Assembly: GCF_000504085.1 (NCBI RefSeq)
Contig: NC_022792.1
Span: 124,001 to 188,000 of the forward strand
DNA: 64,000 nt
Reading direction: 5' to 3'
Origin: Pseudothermotoga elfii DSM 9442 = NBRC 107921
Lineage (GTDB): Bacteria; Thermotogota; Thermotogae; Thermotogales; DSM-5069
The notes beneath the pieces were generated by a model that was not told the DNA's origin, searched no databases, and was given only the letters and a program-made list of their open reading frames with translations. Positions 25,762 to 38,211 of this stretch are shown here, in pieces (position 1 is the first letter of the stretch; every line of letters starts with the position of its first letter). Position numbers and translations under genes: made by a program.

Positions 25762-26364
25762 ATGTTTGTAAAGTACTGGATGAATCAGGATTTCCCATCT
25801 ATCAGAATTAATTCTACGGTCCAAGAAGCCTTATCGGTGATGAGAAAGTACAAAGTGGATTACTGTGTTACAACAGATGAAGCTGGAAAATTTCAAGGTT
25901 TTGTTTATAAGAGCAACCTGGCTGATTCGGAACTTGACAGCAGTGTATTTGATCATGTTGTTTTTCCTGATTTCTATGCTTATGAAGACAGTTATATCGA
26001 AGAAGCAGCACTGACTTTTAGAGAGTCGCATGAAGCGTGCCTTGCAGTTGTTGATCAGGAGTTAAATGTTAAGGGAATAATTACCTTGTCGGAGATATTA
26101 GAAGCTTTTGTCGCCATAACCGCAATGGATGAACCTGGAACGAGAGTTCTTATGAAACTCGAGGATAAGCCGGGACAGCTTAAAGAGATATTCGACGTGC
26201 TCGCTCAAAACAAAATGAATGTTCTGTCTGTAAATACAATTAAAGAAGATGGTTTCAGAAGAGTTTCGATAAAAGTCGATACGTGCGAGCCTGAGGAGCT
26301 GGCAAAGACATTGAAGATTTTTGGAATCGAATATGACAGAATAACAAGGGAGGAAGGATTCTGA
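25762..26364 (+). CDS. CBS-pair and ACT domain protein
   Basis: The 200-residue protein carries two CBS repeats (about 1-120) and a C-terminal ACT domain (about 126-195, VLMKLEDKPGQLKEIFDVL). CBS pairs bind adenosine nucleotides and ACT domains usually bind amino acids, so this is likely a small regulatory sensor; such proteins are sometimes called AcuB-like. Its effector and target are unknown. Its stop codon overlaps the presumed non-standard start of uppP. Confidence 0.85.
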   Translation: MFVKYWMNQDFPSIRINSTVQEALSVMRKYKVDYCVTTDEAGKFQGFVYKSNLADSELDSSVFDHVVFPDFYAYEDSYIEEAALTFRESHEACLAVVDQELNVKGIITLSEILEAFVAITAMDEPGTRVLMKLEDKPGQLKEIFDVLAQNKMNVLSVNTIKEDGFRRVSIKVDTCEPEELAKTLKIFGIEYDRITREEGF

Positions 26365-27077
26365 AAGATTTCTTTCTTGCTATTATCCAAGGGCTGACAG
26401 AATTTCTACCTGTATCAAGCTCGGGTCATATTGTTTTATTTGCCAATCTGTTGAAAACAGATATCAATATAGCTTTCGCAGCGATGCTTCATCTTGGAAC
26501 ACTTGCAGCAGTGTTTATCTTTGCTATTTATTCAATAATAAGAGCCTTGAAAAATATAAAAATAATTTTCAATTTATTCATATCAACATTACCAGCAGCT
26601 TTAATTGGCATAACCTTCGAGAATAAAATCGAGCAAACTTTTAGTAATATTGAGCTACTTCCAATATTTTTTTGCACGACGAGCCTACTTTTGATGCTGA
26701 GTTCTTCAAAAAATGGCGAGAAAACTTTGGAACAGATGTCTTTTATCGACGCTCTTTTCATAGGTTTATTTCAGGCTCTGGCTATTTTACCAGGTATATC
26801 CAGAAGCGGTTCAACTATAGCAGGTGCTCTGCTGCTTGGTTTCAAAAGAGAAGATTCCCTCTCTTATTCTTTTTTATTAGCTTTACCTGTTACGGCAGGC
26901 GCAGGACTGATGAAAATCTCAGAGATGAGGATGAGCCAAATTCACCTGGCTCTTACAGCTTTTGTTGTTGGCATAATTGCTCTTTTTATTCTCAAGAAAA
27001 GTGTTTTGACAGGCAAACTGAAATTGTTTTCTTATTATTGTCTTTTAGCAGGATTTCTGTCTTTTTTAGTGAGGTGA
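26361..27077 (+). CDS. uppP: Undecaprenyl-diphosphatase with non-standard start
   Basis: The 238-residue multi-spanning membrane protein dephosphorylates undecaprenyl diphosphate to recycle the peptidoglycan lipid carrier. Both signature regions are present: QGLTEFLPVSSSGH at residues about 10-23 and PGISRSGSTIAG in the C-terminal half. The first in-frame ATG/GTG/TTG is the TTG at 26451, which would delete the first signature and destroy the enzyme. Between the upstream in-frame stop (26334) and the conserved sequence only ATT (26358) and CTG (26361) can serve. GGGAGG lies 7 nt before the CTG, so CTG is proposed, with ATT as alternative. The start overlaps the stop of the CBS-ACT gene, suggesting translational coupling. 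Confidence 0.85.
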   Translation: MKDFFLAIIQGLTEFLPVSSSGHIVLFANLLKTDINIAFAAMLHLGTLAAVFIFAIYSIIRALKNIKIIFNLFISTLPAALIGITFENKIEQTFSNIELLPIFFCTTSLLLMLSSSKNGEKTLEQMSFIDALFIGLFQALAILPGISRSGSTIAGALLLGFKREDSLSYSFLLALPVTAGAGLMKISEMRMSQIHLALTAFVVGIIALFILKKSVLTGKLKLFSYYCLLAGFLSFLVR

Positions 27078-27083
27078 GTACTG

Positions 27084-27701
27084 GTGAGAGTTGATATTCT
27101 TGTGGTAGGGGGCACCTTGCGAAGTGCTCCGTATGTCATGGCACCATATTCAACCGTGTGTTTACTTTATGATGAAAATAAAAAAATGCTTATTGACCCA
27201 GGAAGCTTTGTAACGTGGCAATCACTCGAGCAGAGTTTAAAAGCGAGGAATATTTTACCAGAGGACATAACAGATATAATTTTGACTCATGTTCATATGG
27301 ACCATATCTTTAATTCTATATTTTTTAGAAATGCTATGGTTCATGTTCATCAAAAATACAGAGCACGTGATTATTCTTCTTTTGGTCCCATCACCGGACA
27401 GCTTTACAGTATGGTGGTTTCCGGCTGGAATCATGTGAATATGCTCTCGGGAGGGGAAAAGCTTTTTGGATTTGTTGAAATTTTCTATTCACCATTCCAT
27501 TCGTCTGATCATGTGTCGTTAGTAATAGAGAGCGAAAATATGGGTAAAATATTTATGCCTGGTGACATATGCTATACAAAGGTTGATTATTATGAAATTG
27601 CAAAAGGGTATAGAAATGATGAAGCAGCTCATTTTGTAAGACAGGCATCAAAAAACTGCGATTGGATTGTTTTTACTCATGATGAACCTTTAAAGCTGTG
27701 A
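27084..27701 (+). CDS. Metallo-beta-lactamase-fold hydrolase
   Basis: The 205-residue protein has the metal-binding LTHVHMDHIF motif (HxHxDH), an FHSSDHVSLV histidine and a PGDICY Asp. A fused effector domain is absent. Family members hydrolyse thioesters, lactones, phosphodiesters or nucleic acids; the substrate is not evident. A GTG start follows GAGGTGAGTAC. It lies between uppP and the AhpD-like gene in the long operon. Confidence 0.85.
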   Translation: MRVDILVVGGTLRSAPYVMAPYSTVCLLYDENKKMLIDPGSFVTWQSLEQSLKARNILPEDITDIILTHVHMDHIFNSIFFRNAMVHVHQKYRARDYSSFGPITGQLYSMVVSGWNHVNMLSGGEKLFGFVEIFYSPFHSSDHVSLVIESENMGKIFMPGDICYTKVDYYEIAKGYRNDEAAHFVRQASKNCDWIVFTHDEPLKL

Positions 27702-27712
27702 GGTGATAGGTT

Positions 27713-28075
27713 ATGTTAAAAGATTTCATCTCCTATAGGCAAAAGCTCAATGATTTGATAAATAAAAAAGGAAATCTTCATACGAAAAGATTCATGAATC
27801 TTGATTCACAGGTTTACGAACAGGGAGCACTTGACACCAAGACAAAGGAAATGTTAGGGCTTGTTGCCTCGATGGTTCTCAGATGCAATGATTGTATTAC
27901 ATATCATATGATCAGGCTTTTTCAACTTGGAACAACAGATGAGGAATATTTTGAATTATTTAATGTTGCTCTGATAGTTGGAGGTTCTATAGTTATACCA
28001 CATCTCAGAAAAGCTGTTGAGATTCTTGAAGAGCTCAGGGAGTATGAAAAAGATGGCAAAACTATTTCTCTTTGA
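27713..28075 (+). CDS. Carboxymuconolactone decarboxylase/AhpD-like protein
   Basis: The 120-residue helical protein has the AhpD-type CxxC redox motif (LRCNDCITYHM), in which the two cysteines and the nearby histidine support peroxidase-associated or general thiol redox activity. It is unlikely to be a true carboxymuconolactone decarboxylase. Its 3' end overlaps the polA start by 23 nt. Confidence 0.85.
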   Translation: MLKDFISYRQKLNDLINKKGNLHTKRFMNLDSQVYEQGALDTKTKEMLGLVASMVLRCNDCITYHMIRLFQLGTTDEEYFELFNVALIVGGSIVIPHLRKAVEILEELREYEKDGKTISL

Positions 28076-30731
28076 TGGTACAGGACTCGCCTACAGGGCT
28101 TATTATGCCCTTGATCAATCATTATCTACTACTTCTGGCATTCCTACAAATGCTACTTATGGCGTATTGAGAATGCTTATAAGATTTCTGAAAGATTACG
28201 TTAAAATTGGTGATTATACTGCTTTTGCAATGGACACAAAGACACGCACTTACAGGCATGAGTTACTGGAGGAGTACAAAGCACATCGTCCCCAAACACC
28301 AGATGCGATGATACAGCAACTTCCATATATCAAAAGGGGTGTGCAGGCCCTTGGCATAAAAGTTTTAGAATATGAAGGATGTGAGGCAGATGACGTTATA
28401 GCCACACTTGCCCGAATGGGAGAAAAAGAATTTGAAGACATTTTTATTATATCTGGTGACAAAGACATGTTCCAGTTAGTAAACGATAAGATCAAAGTTT
28501 GGCGCCCATCGAAAGGCATAACTGACCTTGAATTTTACGATAAGAAAAAAATAATAGAAAAGTACCGGGTAGAACCATCCAAAATAGTAGACCTTCTCGC
28601 GCTGATGGGGGATAGTGTTGATAATGTCCCGGGTGTTAAAGGAATTGGCATGAAAACCGCTGCTGAGCTCATTGAAAAATTTGGGAATCTTGATGAAATA
28701 TATGGGAAAATTGACGAAAACAGCAGAATAGGTAAATTGCTTTCTCGGGGCAAAGATGACGCGTTCAAAAGCAAGCAACTTGTAACACTTATGACCGATC
28801 TTGATTTGAGACTTACATGGGATGATTTGAAATACGCCGGCTATAAAGAAAAGGAGTTAGTTGAATTTCTTAGAGAGATGGAATTTTCAAGTATTATGAA
28901 AGAACTTGGTCTTTATACTCAGCAGGATCAGAAGACTCCTTATATAGCTGTAAAGGATAATAATTCTCTCAATGAACTTTTTGAGAAGATAAAGAAAAGC
29001 CAGTATTTTGTTTTGGATCTTGAGACAGATTCTCTTTCTCCAATAGATGCCGAGATAATAGGCTTTTCGATTTCATTACCCAGCAAAGAAAGCTATTATG
29101 TACCCTTGGCTCACAAAAACGGACCAAATGTTGATAAGAAGTCGGCGCTCAACAATTTAAAAAGTATATTAGAGGACCAAAGTGCAAAAATAATAGGTCA
29201 GAATCTCAAATACGATTACAGTGTTCTTAAAATGCATGGTATTGAACCTGTTAGACCATCTTTTGATACAATGATAGCTGCGTATCTGCTTAATCCAGAT
29301 GAAAAAAGATTCAATTTGGATGAGCTTGCAATGAAATTTTTGAATTACAAAATGATCAGTTTCGAGGAGTTATTTAAGGATACTTCCCCATTGTTTGGTG
29401 CGGTGACATTTGCAGATGTTTCAGTAGAAGATGCAACTAAGTACTCGGCAGAGGATGCTGATATAACACGCAGGCTGTACGAGATTTTGAATATAAAACT
29501 ACACGAGGCAGATTTGCTTGAAGTGCTTGAAAAGATAGAAATGCCTTTGATACCTGTTCTTGTTCACATGGAGCTTGAAGGTGTCTACATGAATATTGAT
29601 TATTTGAAAGATCTTTCTTCGAAGTATGCTGCCAGGATGAATGAACTTTCACAGCAGATATACAATCATGCTGGAGAGGCTTTTAATTTGAATTCCCCTA
29701 AGCAGGTTGCTCACATACTATTCGATAAATTAAAAATACAGCCAACGAAAAAGACATCGACTGGCGAACCCTCGACTCGTGCTGATGTTTTGGAGGAGCT
29801 TTCGGAAGAACATCCTATAGTTCGATTAATTCTCGAGTACAGAAAATATCAGAAGATTAAATCTACGTACCTGGATGTTTTACCAAAACTTGTGCATCCA
29901 GAAACAGGAAGAATCCATTCTTCATTTCATCAAACTGGTACGGCAACCGGAAGGTTAAGTAGCAGTGATCCAAATCTGCAAAATTTGCCAAGTAAGCAAG
30001 AAGAGAGCAGGGAGATAAGGAAAGCTGTGGTACCTCAGAGAGATAGTTGGAAGATTTTGAGTGCTGATTATTCTCAAATAGAACTCAGGGTTCTTGCACA
30101 TTTGAGCAATGATCAGAATTTGATTGAAGCATTCAAAAAAGATGAAGATATACATAACTTTACTTCATCCCGAATCTTCCAGGTACCTGAAAACCAGGTG
30201 ACTCCACAGATGCGTTCAATTGGAAAGATGGTTAATTTTTCTGTTATATATGGTGTATCGCCTTATGGACTTTCACAAAGAACAGGTTTGAGCTACGATC
30301 AAGCTCAAAAATTCATAGGGGAGTATTTTTCGTTGTACCCGTCTGTTAAGGAATATTTTGCCAAGATTGTCTCGTATGCAAAAACCCATGGCTATGTCAG
30401 AACAATGTTTGGCAGAAGAAGAGAGGTACCTCAATTAAGGTCAAAAAATGCTTCTGTAAGACAAGAGGGAGAAAGAATAGCTATTAATACTCCTATTCAG
30501 GGGACGGCAGCAGATATAATGAAACTCGCCATGATAAATCTGTATGATAAAATAAAACAAATGAGATTGCAATCTAAGATGATACTTCAAGTTCATGATG
30601 AGCTTGTTTTTGAGGTGCCTGATGAAGAAGTTGAGATTGTTAAGAATCTGGTTAGAGATTCCATGGAAAACGTTGTCAGGTTATCTGTGCCTTTAAAGGT
30701 GGATTTGAAAATCTCAGATAGCTGGGAATAA
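28053..30731 (+). CDS. polA: DNA polymerase I
   Basis: The 892-residue family A polymerase has all three domains. The 5'-nuclease domain covers about 1-290. The 3'-5' exonuclease (about 320-490) keeps the metal ligands in LDLETDS, GQNLKYDYS and YSAEDAD, so proofreading is expected. The polymerase domain carries motif A (SADYSQIELR), motif B (KMVNFSVIYG) and motif C (QVHDELVFEV). The protein starts MAKLFLFDGTGLAYRAYYAL, like T. maritima PolA as I remember it; the ATG at 28053 is therefore used although the frame opens at 28017. The ribosome binding site AGGGAG lies 10 nt upstream, within the AhpD-like gene. Confidence 0.97.
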   Translation: MAKLFLFDGTGLAYRAYYALDQSLSTTSGIPTNATYGVLRMLIRFLKDYVKIGDYTAFAMDTKTRTYRHELLEEYKAHRPQTPDAMIQQLPYIKRGVQALGIKVLEYEGCEADDVIATLARMGEKEFEDIFIISGDKDMFQLVNDKIKVWRPSKGITDLEFYDKKKIIEKYRVEPSKIVDLLALMGDSVDNVPGVKGIGMKTAAELIEKFGNLDEIYGKIDENSRIGKLLSRGKDDAFKSKQLVTLMTDLDLRLTWDDLKYAGYKEKELVEFLREMEFSSIMKELGLYTQQDQKTPYIAVKDNNSLNELFEKIKKSQYFVLDLETDSLSPIDAEIIGFSISLPSKESYYVPLAHKNGPNVDKKSALNNLKSILEDQSAKIIGQNLKYDYSVLKMHGIEPVRPSFDTMIAAYLLNPDEKRFNLDELAMKFLNYKMISFEELFKDTSPLFGAVTFADVSVEDATKYSAEDADITRRLYEILNIKLHEADLLEVLEKIEMPLIPVLVHMELEGVYMNIDYLKDLSSKYAARMNELSQQIYNHAGEAFNLNSPKQVAHILFDKLKIQPTKKTSTGEPSTRADVLEELSEEHPIVRLILEYRKYQKIKSTYLDVLPKLVHPETGRIHSSFHQTGTATGRLSSSDPNLQNLPSKQEESREIRKAVVPQRDSWKILSADYSQIELRVLAHLSNDQNLIEAFKKDEDIHNFTSSRIFQVPENQVTPQMRSIGKMVNFSVIYGVSPYGLSQRTGLSYDQAQKFIGEYFSLYPSVKEYFAKIVSYAKTHGYVRTMFGRRREVPQLRSKNASVRQEGERIAINTPIQGTAADIMKLAMINLYDKIKQMRLQSKMILQVHDELVFEVPDEEVEIVKNLVRDSMENVVRLSVPLKVDLKISDSWE

Positions 30732-30746
30732 AAAGGAGGTTTTAGC

Positions 30747-31226
30747 TTGGACGCAAGAGTTATAAATGCACTTATTGCAGCAATTGTTAATACTCTGGAA
30801 GTGCTGATTGGTGAAAAACCGACGGTGGGTAAACCAGGCGTACTGAAAGAAATAAAACCTAAATTCGATTTGATAACACTCATAGGCTTTGTTGGTGGAG
30901 TTGAAGGAAATTTGATATATTCTTTTAACCCGGACACAGCTTTGAAGATTGTTTCAAAAATGATGAACATGCCGTACGAAAACCTGGACGAGCTTGCAAT
31001 GAGTGCTATTGGAGAGCTTGGAAACATGATTGCTGGAGCTTTGGCTATGAACTTAGAAAAAATTGGTTGCAAAATAGTTATTAGTCCGCCCACTGTTGTC
31101 ACAGGACGTGAATTAAAGATATCCGTTGAAGGACTAACACTTCAATTGCCCGTCAGTGTCGCGTCTGACGACGATGTAGAGACAATCCTTTCTGTGAAGG
31201 GATCCGTCAAGTGCGGAAAGACTTGA
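30747..31226 (+). CDS. cheX: Chemotaxis CheY-P phosphatase CheX
   Basis: The 159-residue protein closely follows T. maritima CheX as I recall it: DARVINALI at the start, LIGFVGGVEGNLIYSF, and the phosphatase ExxN motif in AIGELGNMIAG. CheX dephosphorylates CheY-P and ends the chemotactic signal. It starts with TTG after AAAGGAGGT, 15 nt downstream of polA. Its 3' end overlaps the next gene by 16 nt. Confidence 0.93.
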   Translation: MDARVINALIAAIVNTLEVLIGEKPTVGKPGVLKEIKPKFDLITLIGFVGGVEGNLIYSFNPDTALKIVSKMMNMPYENLDELAMSAIGELGNMIAGALAMNLEKIGCKIVISPPTVVTGRELKISVEGLTLQLPVSVASDDDVETILSVKGSVKCGKT

Positions 31227-31471
31227 ACAAGTACAGTGTGGTTTTAAATTTTGGCGTGACAGTTATTTCCAACATCATCGTTGGAACATTGATAGGCTAT
31301 TACATTGACAAATGGACTTTTAAGAATGGTGTTTTCTTAATAGTTTTTGTTTTACTTGGAATAGCATCGGGTTTGTATAATGGTTTCAAATATTTGTTGA
31401 AGGAAGCCGATAAATATGACAAGCACGATAAAGAAGATGATAACAAACGTGATGATTCTGGGATCCGTTGA
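31211..31471 (+). CDS. AtpZ/AtpI-like Fo-associated membrane protein
   Basis: The 86-residue protein has two membrane segments (about 12-31 and 40-60) separated by IDKWTF, and a charged C-terminal tail, as in AtpZ/AtpI-like proteins at the head of ATP synthase operons, which are linked to Fo assembly or Mg2+ supply. GTG start inside the end of cheX; the 3' end overlaps atpI by 56 nt, indicating coupled translation. Confidence 0.75.
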   Translation: MRKDLNKYSVVLNFGVTVISNIIVGTLIGYYIDKWTFKNGVFLIVFVLLGIASGLYNGFKYLLKEADKYDKHDKEDDNKRDDSGIR

Positions 31472-31745
31472 GATTGTCGTTTTTTTCATGTTATTTGGAT
31501 ACAGAGGTGCCATGGGAGTACTTGCTGGCACAATCGGTGCCTGTGTCAATATAGTTTCTCTGTGGTACGATGTTAAAAAATGTGTTAAGAAAAGAAGGAA
31601 GATGTCCTTAACAGGATATTTGTCGCGGTATACTTTTAGTGGTGCTGTTATGGTTTTTGGGTCAATTTTTTCTTTACCAGCTCTTTTTGGAGCTTTTTTT
31701 GGTTTGATGAACGAAAAAATTGCTGCTTTTTTGTCCTGGAGGTGA
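31416..31745 (+). CDS. atpI: ATP synthase subunit I-like protein
   Basis: The 109-residue membrane protein has about three to four hydrophobic segments and sits directly before atpB, as ATP synthase protein I does. AtpI helps assemble the c-ring. Identification is mainly from position and topology, since these proteins are poorly conserved. Confidence 0.7.
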   Translation: MTSTIKKMITNVMILGSVEIVVFFMLFGYRGAMGVLAGTIGACVNIVSLWYDVKKCVKKRRKMSLTGYLSRYTFSGAVMVFGSIFSLPALFGAFFGLMNEKIAAFLSWR

Positions 31746-31749
31746 CTGA

Positions 31750-32607
31750 GTGAAGATCAGTTTAGATAAAAGGGCGAAGGTTTTACTGGCAATTTTTCTC
31801 GTAGTCTACATAGTCGTAGGAGTTTTGAATGCAATTTACCTTTCTAAACAAAACATGGGGGAAGCATTTAAAAATGTTGCCAATCGCTGGGTTGTGGATC
31901 TTCCATTCGGGAAAGGCATTTTTTCAAGAATCAACCCTTTGACAATATTTATGACATGGGGCATCATGGCTGCCATAATCCTGATTGCCTTGAGGCTCAG
32001 AAAACCACAGGTTGTTCCGGATAGAAAGCAGTCGCTCGTGGAATCACTTTTGGAGTTTGTGTATAACATGGTTGAGGATGCTGTTCCAGATCAACGTTTT
32101 GTGAGGCCAACTTTTTATATAGCCTGTACATTATTTATATTCATAGTTTTTTCCAATATACTTGGTGGTGCCATCCCTGGCATATCTATAGAGGCAAACG
32201 CTCAAGGAACTGTCGAAAAAATTCACCTTTTTTCCGACACGTGGTTTTCTCCAACTGCGGATATAAACACTAATGCTTTTTTAGCTGTTTTTGTATTTAT
32301 CATCAGTCAAGTATTTGCGATAAAATCCAAGGGAATTAAATCGTGGGCAAAGTCATGGTTTGAGCCAATTCCTTTTATGTTTCCAATGAACGTTATAGGA
32401 GAACTATCAAAACCAATATCACACTCTCTGAGGCTCTTTGGAAATATCGCTGGGGGAGCTTTGCTTACATATCTTTTAGCTTACATGGCAAAATATCTGT
32501 TTTTGCCCGTTATTCTGTGGGGATTTTTTGGACTGTTTGTAGGTGTTATACAGGCTCTTGTTTTTACAGTGCTTGCGATTGCTTATATATCATCTGCCTT
32601 ATCCTAA
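31750..32607 (+). CDS. atpB: ATP synthase subunit a
   Basis: The 285-residue Fo stator subunit has five to six membrane helices. The conserved helix near the C-terminus contains the essential arginine in ISHSLRLFGNIAGG, which faces the c-ring, and the last helix has the usual Q in GVIQALVF. It provides the ion half-channels. GTG start after GGAGGTGACT, 4 nt from atpI. Confidence 0.95.
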   Translation: MKISLDKRAKVLLAIFLVVYIVVGVLNAIYLSKQNMGEAFKNVANRWVVDLPFGKGIFSRINPLTIFMTWGIMAAIILIALRLRKPQVVPDRKQSLVESLLEFVYNMVEDAVPDQRFVRPTFYIACTLFIFIVFSNILGGAIPGISIEANAQGTVEKIHLFSDTWFSPTADINTNAFLAVFVFIISQVFAIKSKGIKSWAKSWFEPIPFMFPMNVIGELSKPISHSLRLFGNIAGGALLTYLLAYMAKYLFLPVILWGFFGLFVGVIQALVFTVLAIAYISSALS

Positions 32608-32883
<276 letters not shown>

Positions 32884-32895
32884 GGAGGACTTGAA

Positions 32896-33384
32896 ATGGG
32901 ATTTGTTGAGCTCAACCTCACGGGTATTATTCAATTACTGAATTTTCTAATTTTACTGTTTGTTCTTTACAAATTTCTGTACAAGCCTTTTCTGCAAATA
33001 GCCGATAAAAGACGGGAAAAAATACAATCTGATCTTGCCAGTGCAGAAAAAGAGCTCAAAGAAGCTCAAGAGATGAAAAAGCAGGCTCATGATGCTCTTG
33101 AAAGCGCAAGAAAATCTGCAGATGGAATCATTTCAGAAGCAAGGCAGAAAAGCGAAGAGATCATAAACCAAGCTAAGGTCAAAGCCCGTGAGGAAGCCGA
33201 GAAAGTTTTGAATTCAGCTCGAAATGAAATTGAACGTGAGAAAAAACAAGCTTTACAGGAAATTGAAAAGAGAGCCGGAGAGATAGCAGTAACATTAGCA
33301 CTTAAGATCCTGCAAGGAGTACTTGACGAAAAGGCAAAAAGGGAATATTTGATTAATATTCTCAATAAGGAGAAAGAAAAATGA
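32896..33384 (+). CDS. atpF: ATP synthase subunit b
   Basis: The 162-residue stator stalk subunit has one N-terminal membrane segment (about 8-27), then a long charged helix (about 40-150) rich in Ala, Glu and Lys that reaches up to F1. Only one b gene is present, so a homodimer is expected. It overlaps atpH by 4 nt. Confidence 0.93.
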   Translation: MGFVELNLTGIIQLLNFLILLFVLYKFLYKPFLQIADKRREKIQSDLASAEKELKEAQEMKKQAHDALESARKSADGIISEARQKSEEIINQAKVKAREEAEKVLNSARNEIEREKKQALQEIEKRAGEIAVTLALKILQGVLDEKAKREYLINILNKEKEK

Positions 33385-33929
33385 GATATTCGCAGATTGC
33401 AGCCAAGTACGCCAGAGCTCTGTTAAATGTTGCAGTTGAATTGGAAAAAACAGAAGAATACGGGGATATACTTGCTGTAGTTGTTCAACTTTATCAGAAA
33501 GCAAAGCAATTTTTTGATGATCCAACAATTGGCGCAGCAGAACATGTTGATAGAATTACCAAGTTTATTAATCAAATAGGGGCTCATTTTGACAAGCCTT
33601 TCTGGAATTTTTTGAAAATAGTTTTTGAGAAAAGAAGGCAATCAGTGTTACCTGCCATTTTGCAATACTATAAGAACATGAAAATTGAATCTGAAATGAA
33701 AGTACCTGTCTTCCTTACAACTGCTTATGAGCTTTCTGAAGAAGAACTTAAAGTTATCACTGACTTTGTCAGGAAGTATACAAAAAGAAATCCTGTTTTT
33801 GAAACCAGAATTGATGAATCCCTGATAGCTGGTGTAGTTATAGAATGTGAAGGAAAAACCTTTGATGCTTCTGTGGCTGGAAGGATTAGAAATGTAACCC
33901 GCCATGTTCTTCAAAGAGAGGTGATGTAG
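33381..33929 (+). CDS. atpH: ATP synthase subunit delta
   Basis: The 182-residue subunit joins the b stalk to the top of F1. The N-terminal YAQ-like pattern (AAKYARALLNVAVE) and the C-terminal segment with IDESLIAGVVIECEGKTFDASV are characteristic. Its ATG overlaps the atpF stop. Confidence 0.93.
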   Translation: MRYSQIAAKYARALLNVAVELEKTEEYGDILAVVVQLYQKAKQFFDDPTIGAAEHVDRITKFINQIGAHFDKPFWNFLKIVFEKRRQSVLPAILQYYKNMKIESEMKVPVFLTTAYELSEEELKVITDFVRKYTKRNPVFETRIDESLIAGVVIECEGKTFDASVAGRIRNVTRHVLQREVM

Positions 33930-35440
33930 TTGAGAATTAGCCCTGGAGAAATAACAAAGGTGCTCGAGGATAGAATAAAGGAGTTTAAAGAAGAGATAGA
34001 CCTTCAGGAAACAGGAAGAGTTGTCCAGATTGGAGATGGAATAGCAAGGGTTTACGGATTAAATAGTGTTATGGCTGATGAACTTGTTGAATTCGTTGAG
34101 ACCGGCGTGAAGGGACTTGCTTTTAATCTTGAGGAGGATAATGTTGGTGTTATTTTATTAGGACCTTATTCTCAAATAAAAGAAGGTCATATTGTTAAAA
34201 GGCTTAAAAAGATTATTGAGGTACCAGTTGGCGAGGAACTCTTAGGTAGAGTTGTGAATCCCCTTGGAGAGCCACTTGATGGTCTTGGCCCAGTAGAGGC
34301 TAAACATACGCGCAAGATCGAAATCAAGGCGCCCGGTGTTATATATAGACGTCCTGTGAACACCCCTCTGCAAACTGGGATTAAGGCTATAGATGCCATG
34401 ATCCCAATAGGTCGTGGACAGCGAGAGTTGATAATTGGTGATAGGCAAACAGGAAAAACAGCTATTGCCATAGATACCATCATAAATCAAAAAGGAAAAG
34501 GGGTCTATTGCATATATGTAGCGATAGGACAGAAGACAGCCGCAGTTGCCAGAATAGTTGATAAGCTCAGAGAATTTGGTGCTATGGAATATACTACAGT
34601 AGTTGTTGCATCTGCTTCAGATCCTGCACCAATTCAATACATTGCTCCTTATGCTGGCTGTGCTATGGGAGAATATTTTATGTACAATTCAAAAGATGCT
34701 CTTGTAGTTTACGATGATTTATCAAAGCATGCAGCGGCTTATAGACAGCTATCTTTGCTTCTCAGAAGACCACCGGGAAGAGAAGCTTACCCGGGAGATA
34801 TATTTTATCTGCATTCAAGACTTCTTGAAAGAGCTGCAAGGCTCGATGACAAAATGGGTGGAGGCTCTTTAACAGCGCTTCCAATAGTAGAAACTCAGGC
34901 AAACGATGTTTCTGCCTATATTCCCACCAATGTTATATCTATAACGGATGGTCAAATATACCTCGAACCCGGACTTTTCTATTCTGGATTCAGACCGGCT
35001 ATAAATGTTGGATTGTCTGTGTCAAGGGTGGGAGGTTCAGCCCAAATAAGAGCTATGAAACAAGTTGCCGGAATGTTGAGAATAGATCTTGCGCAATTTA
35101 GAGAGCTTGAAACATTTGCGCAGTTTGCATCTGAATTGGATCCTGCTACGAGAGCCCAGATTGTCCGCGGGCAACATTTGCAGGAGTTACTCAAACAGGA
35201 CCAGTACAGCCCACTACCAGTTGAAGAACAAGTTGTGGTTCTTTATGCGGGCGTTAGAGGATATTTAGATGAGCTTCCGGTTGAATCTGTGAGAAAATTT
35301 GAAAAGGAATTTCTTGATTATATGAGAACGTCTAAATCTTCCCTGCTCAAATTGATATCGGAAAAGAAAGAATTAACTCAAGAAGTGGAAGATGAGTTGA
35401 AAAAATCTATTCAGGAGTTTCTGGAAGGATGGCATGAATA

Positions 35441-35441
<1 letters not shown>
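33930..35441 (+). CDS. atpA: ATP synthase subunit alpha
   Basis: The 503-residue non-catalytic nucleotide-binding subunit of F1 has Walker A GDRQTGKT, the [16 protein letters not shown] region containing the arginine-finger neighbourhood, and the conserved [14 protein letters not shown]. It starts with TTG directly after the atpH stop, with AGAGAGGTGAT upstream, and overlaps atpG by one base. Confidence 0.97.
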
Positions 35442-38041
<2,600 letters not shown>

Positions 38042-38044
38042 AAT

Positions 38045-38209
38045 ATGCCATATTTTCTTGCGATAGGTGGCATAGGATTGCTGGTGGTTTCTATTTTGAT
38101 TTTTCGAAAAACTTTTTCTGAGATCTCAAAAGAAATGCTGCTTGTTGTTTTGCTCTGCGTTGTTCTTGCGATCATATCAATTATGGCAGCACTTTTGAAG
38201 GGGGGATGA
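38045..38209 (+). CDS. Small membrane protein after atpC
   Basis: The 54-codon ORF starts 3 nt after the atpC stop. It encodes two hydrophobic segments (about residues 3-19 and 31-49) separated by a short basic/acidic stretch (FRKTFSEISKE). There is no good ribosome binding site, but translation could be coupled to atpC. It ends in GGGGGGATGA, which serves as the ribosome binding site of the next gene. Family unknown. Confidence 0.6.
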   Translation: MPYFLAIGGIGLLVVSILIFRKTFSEISKEMLLVVLLCVVLAIISIMAALLKGG

Positions 38210-38211
38210 TT

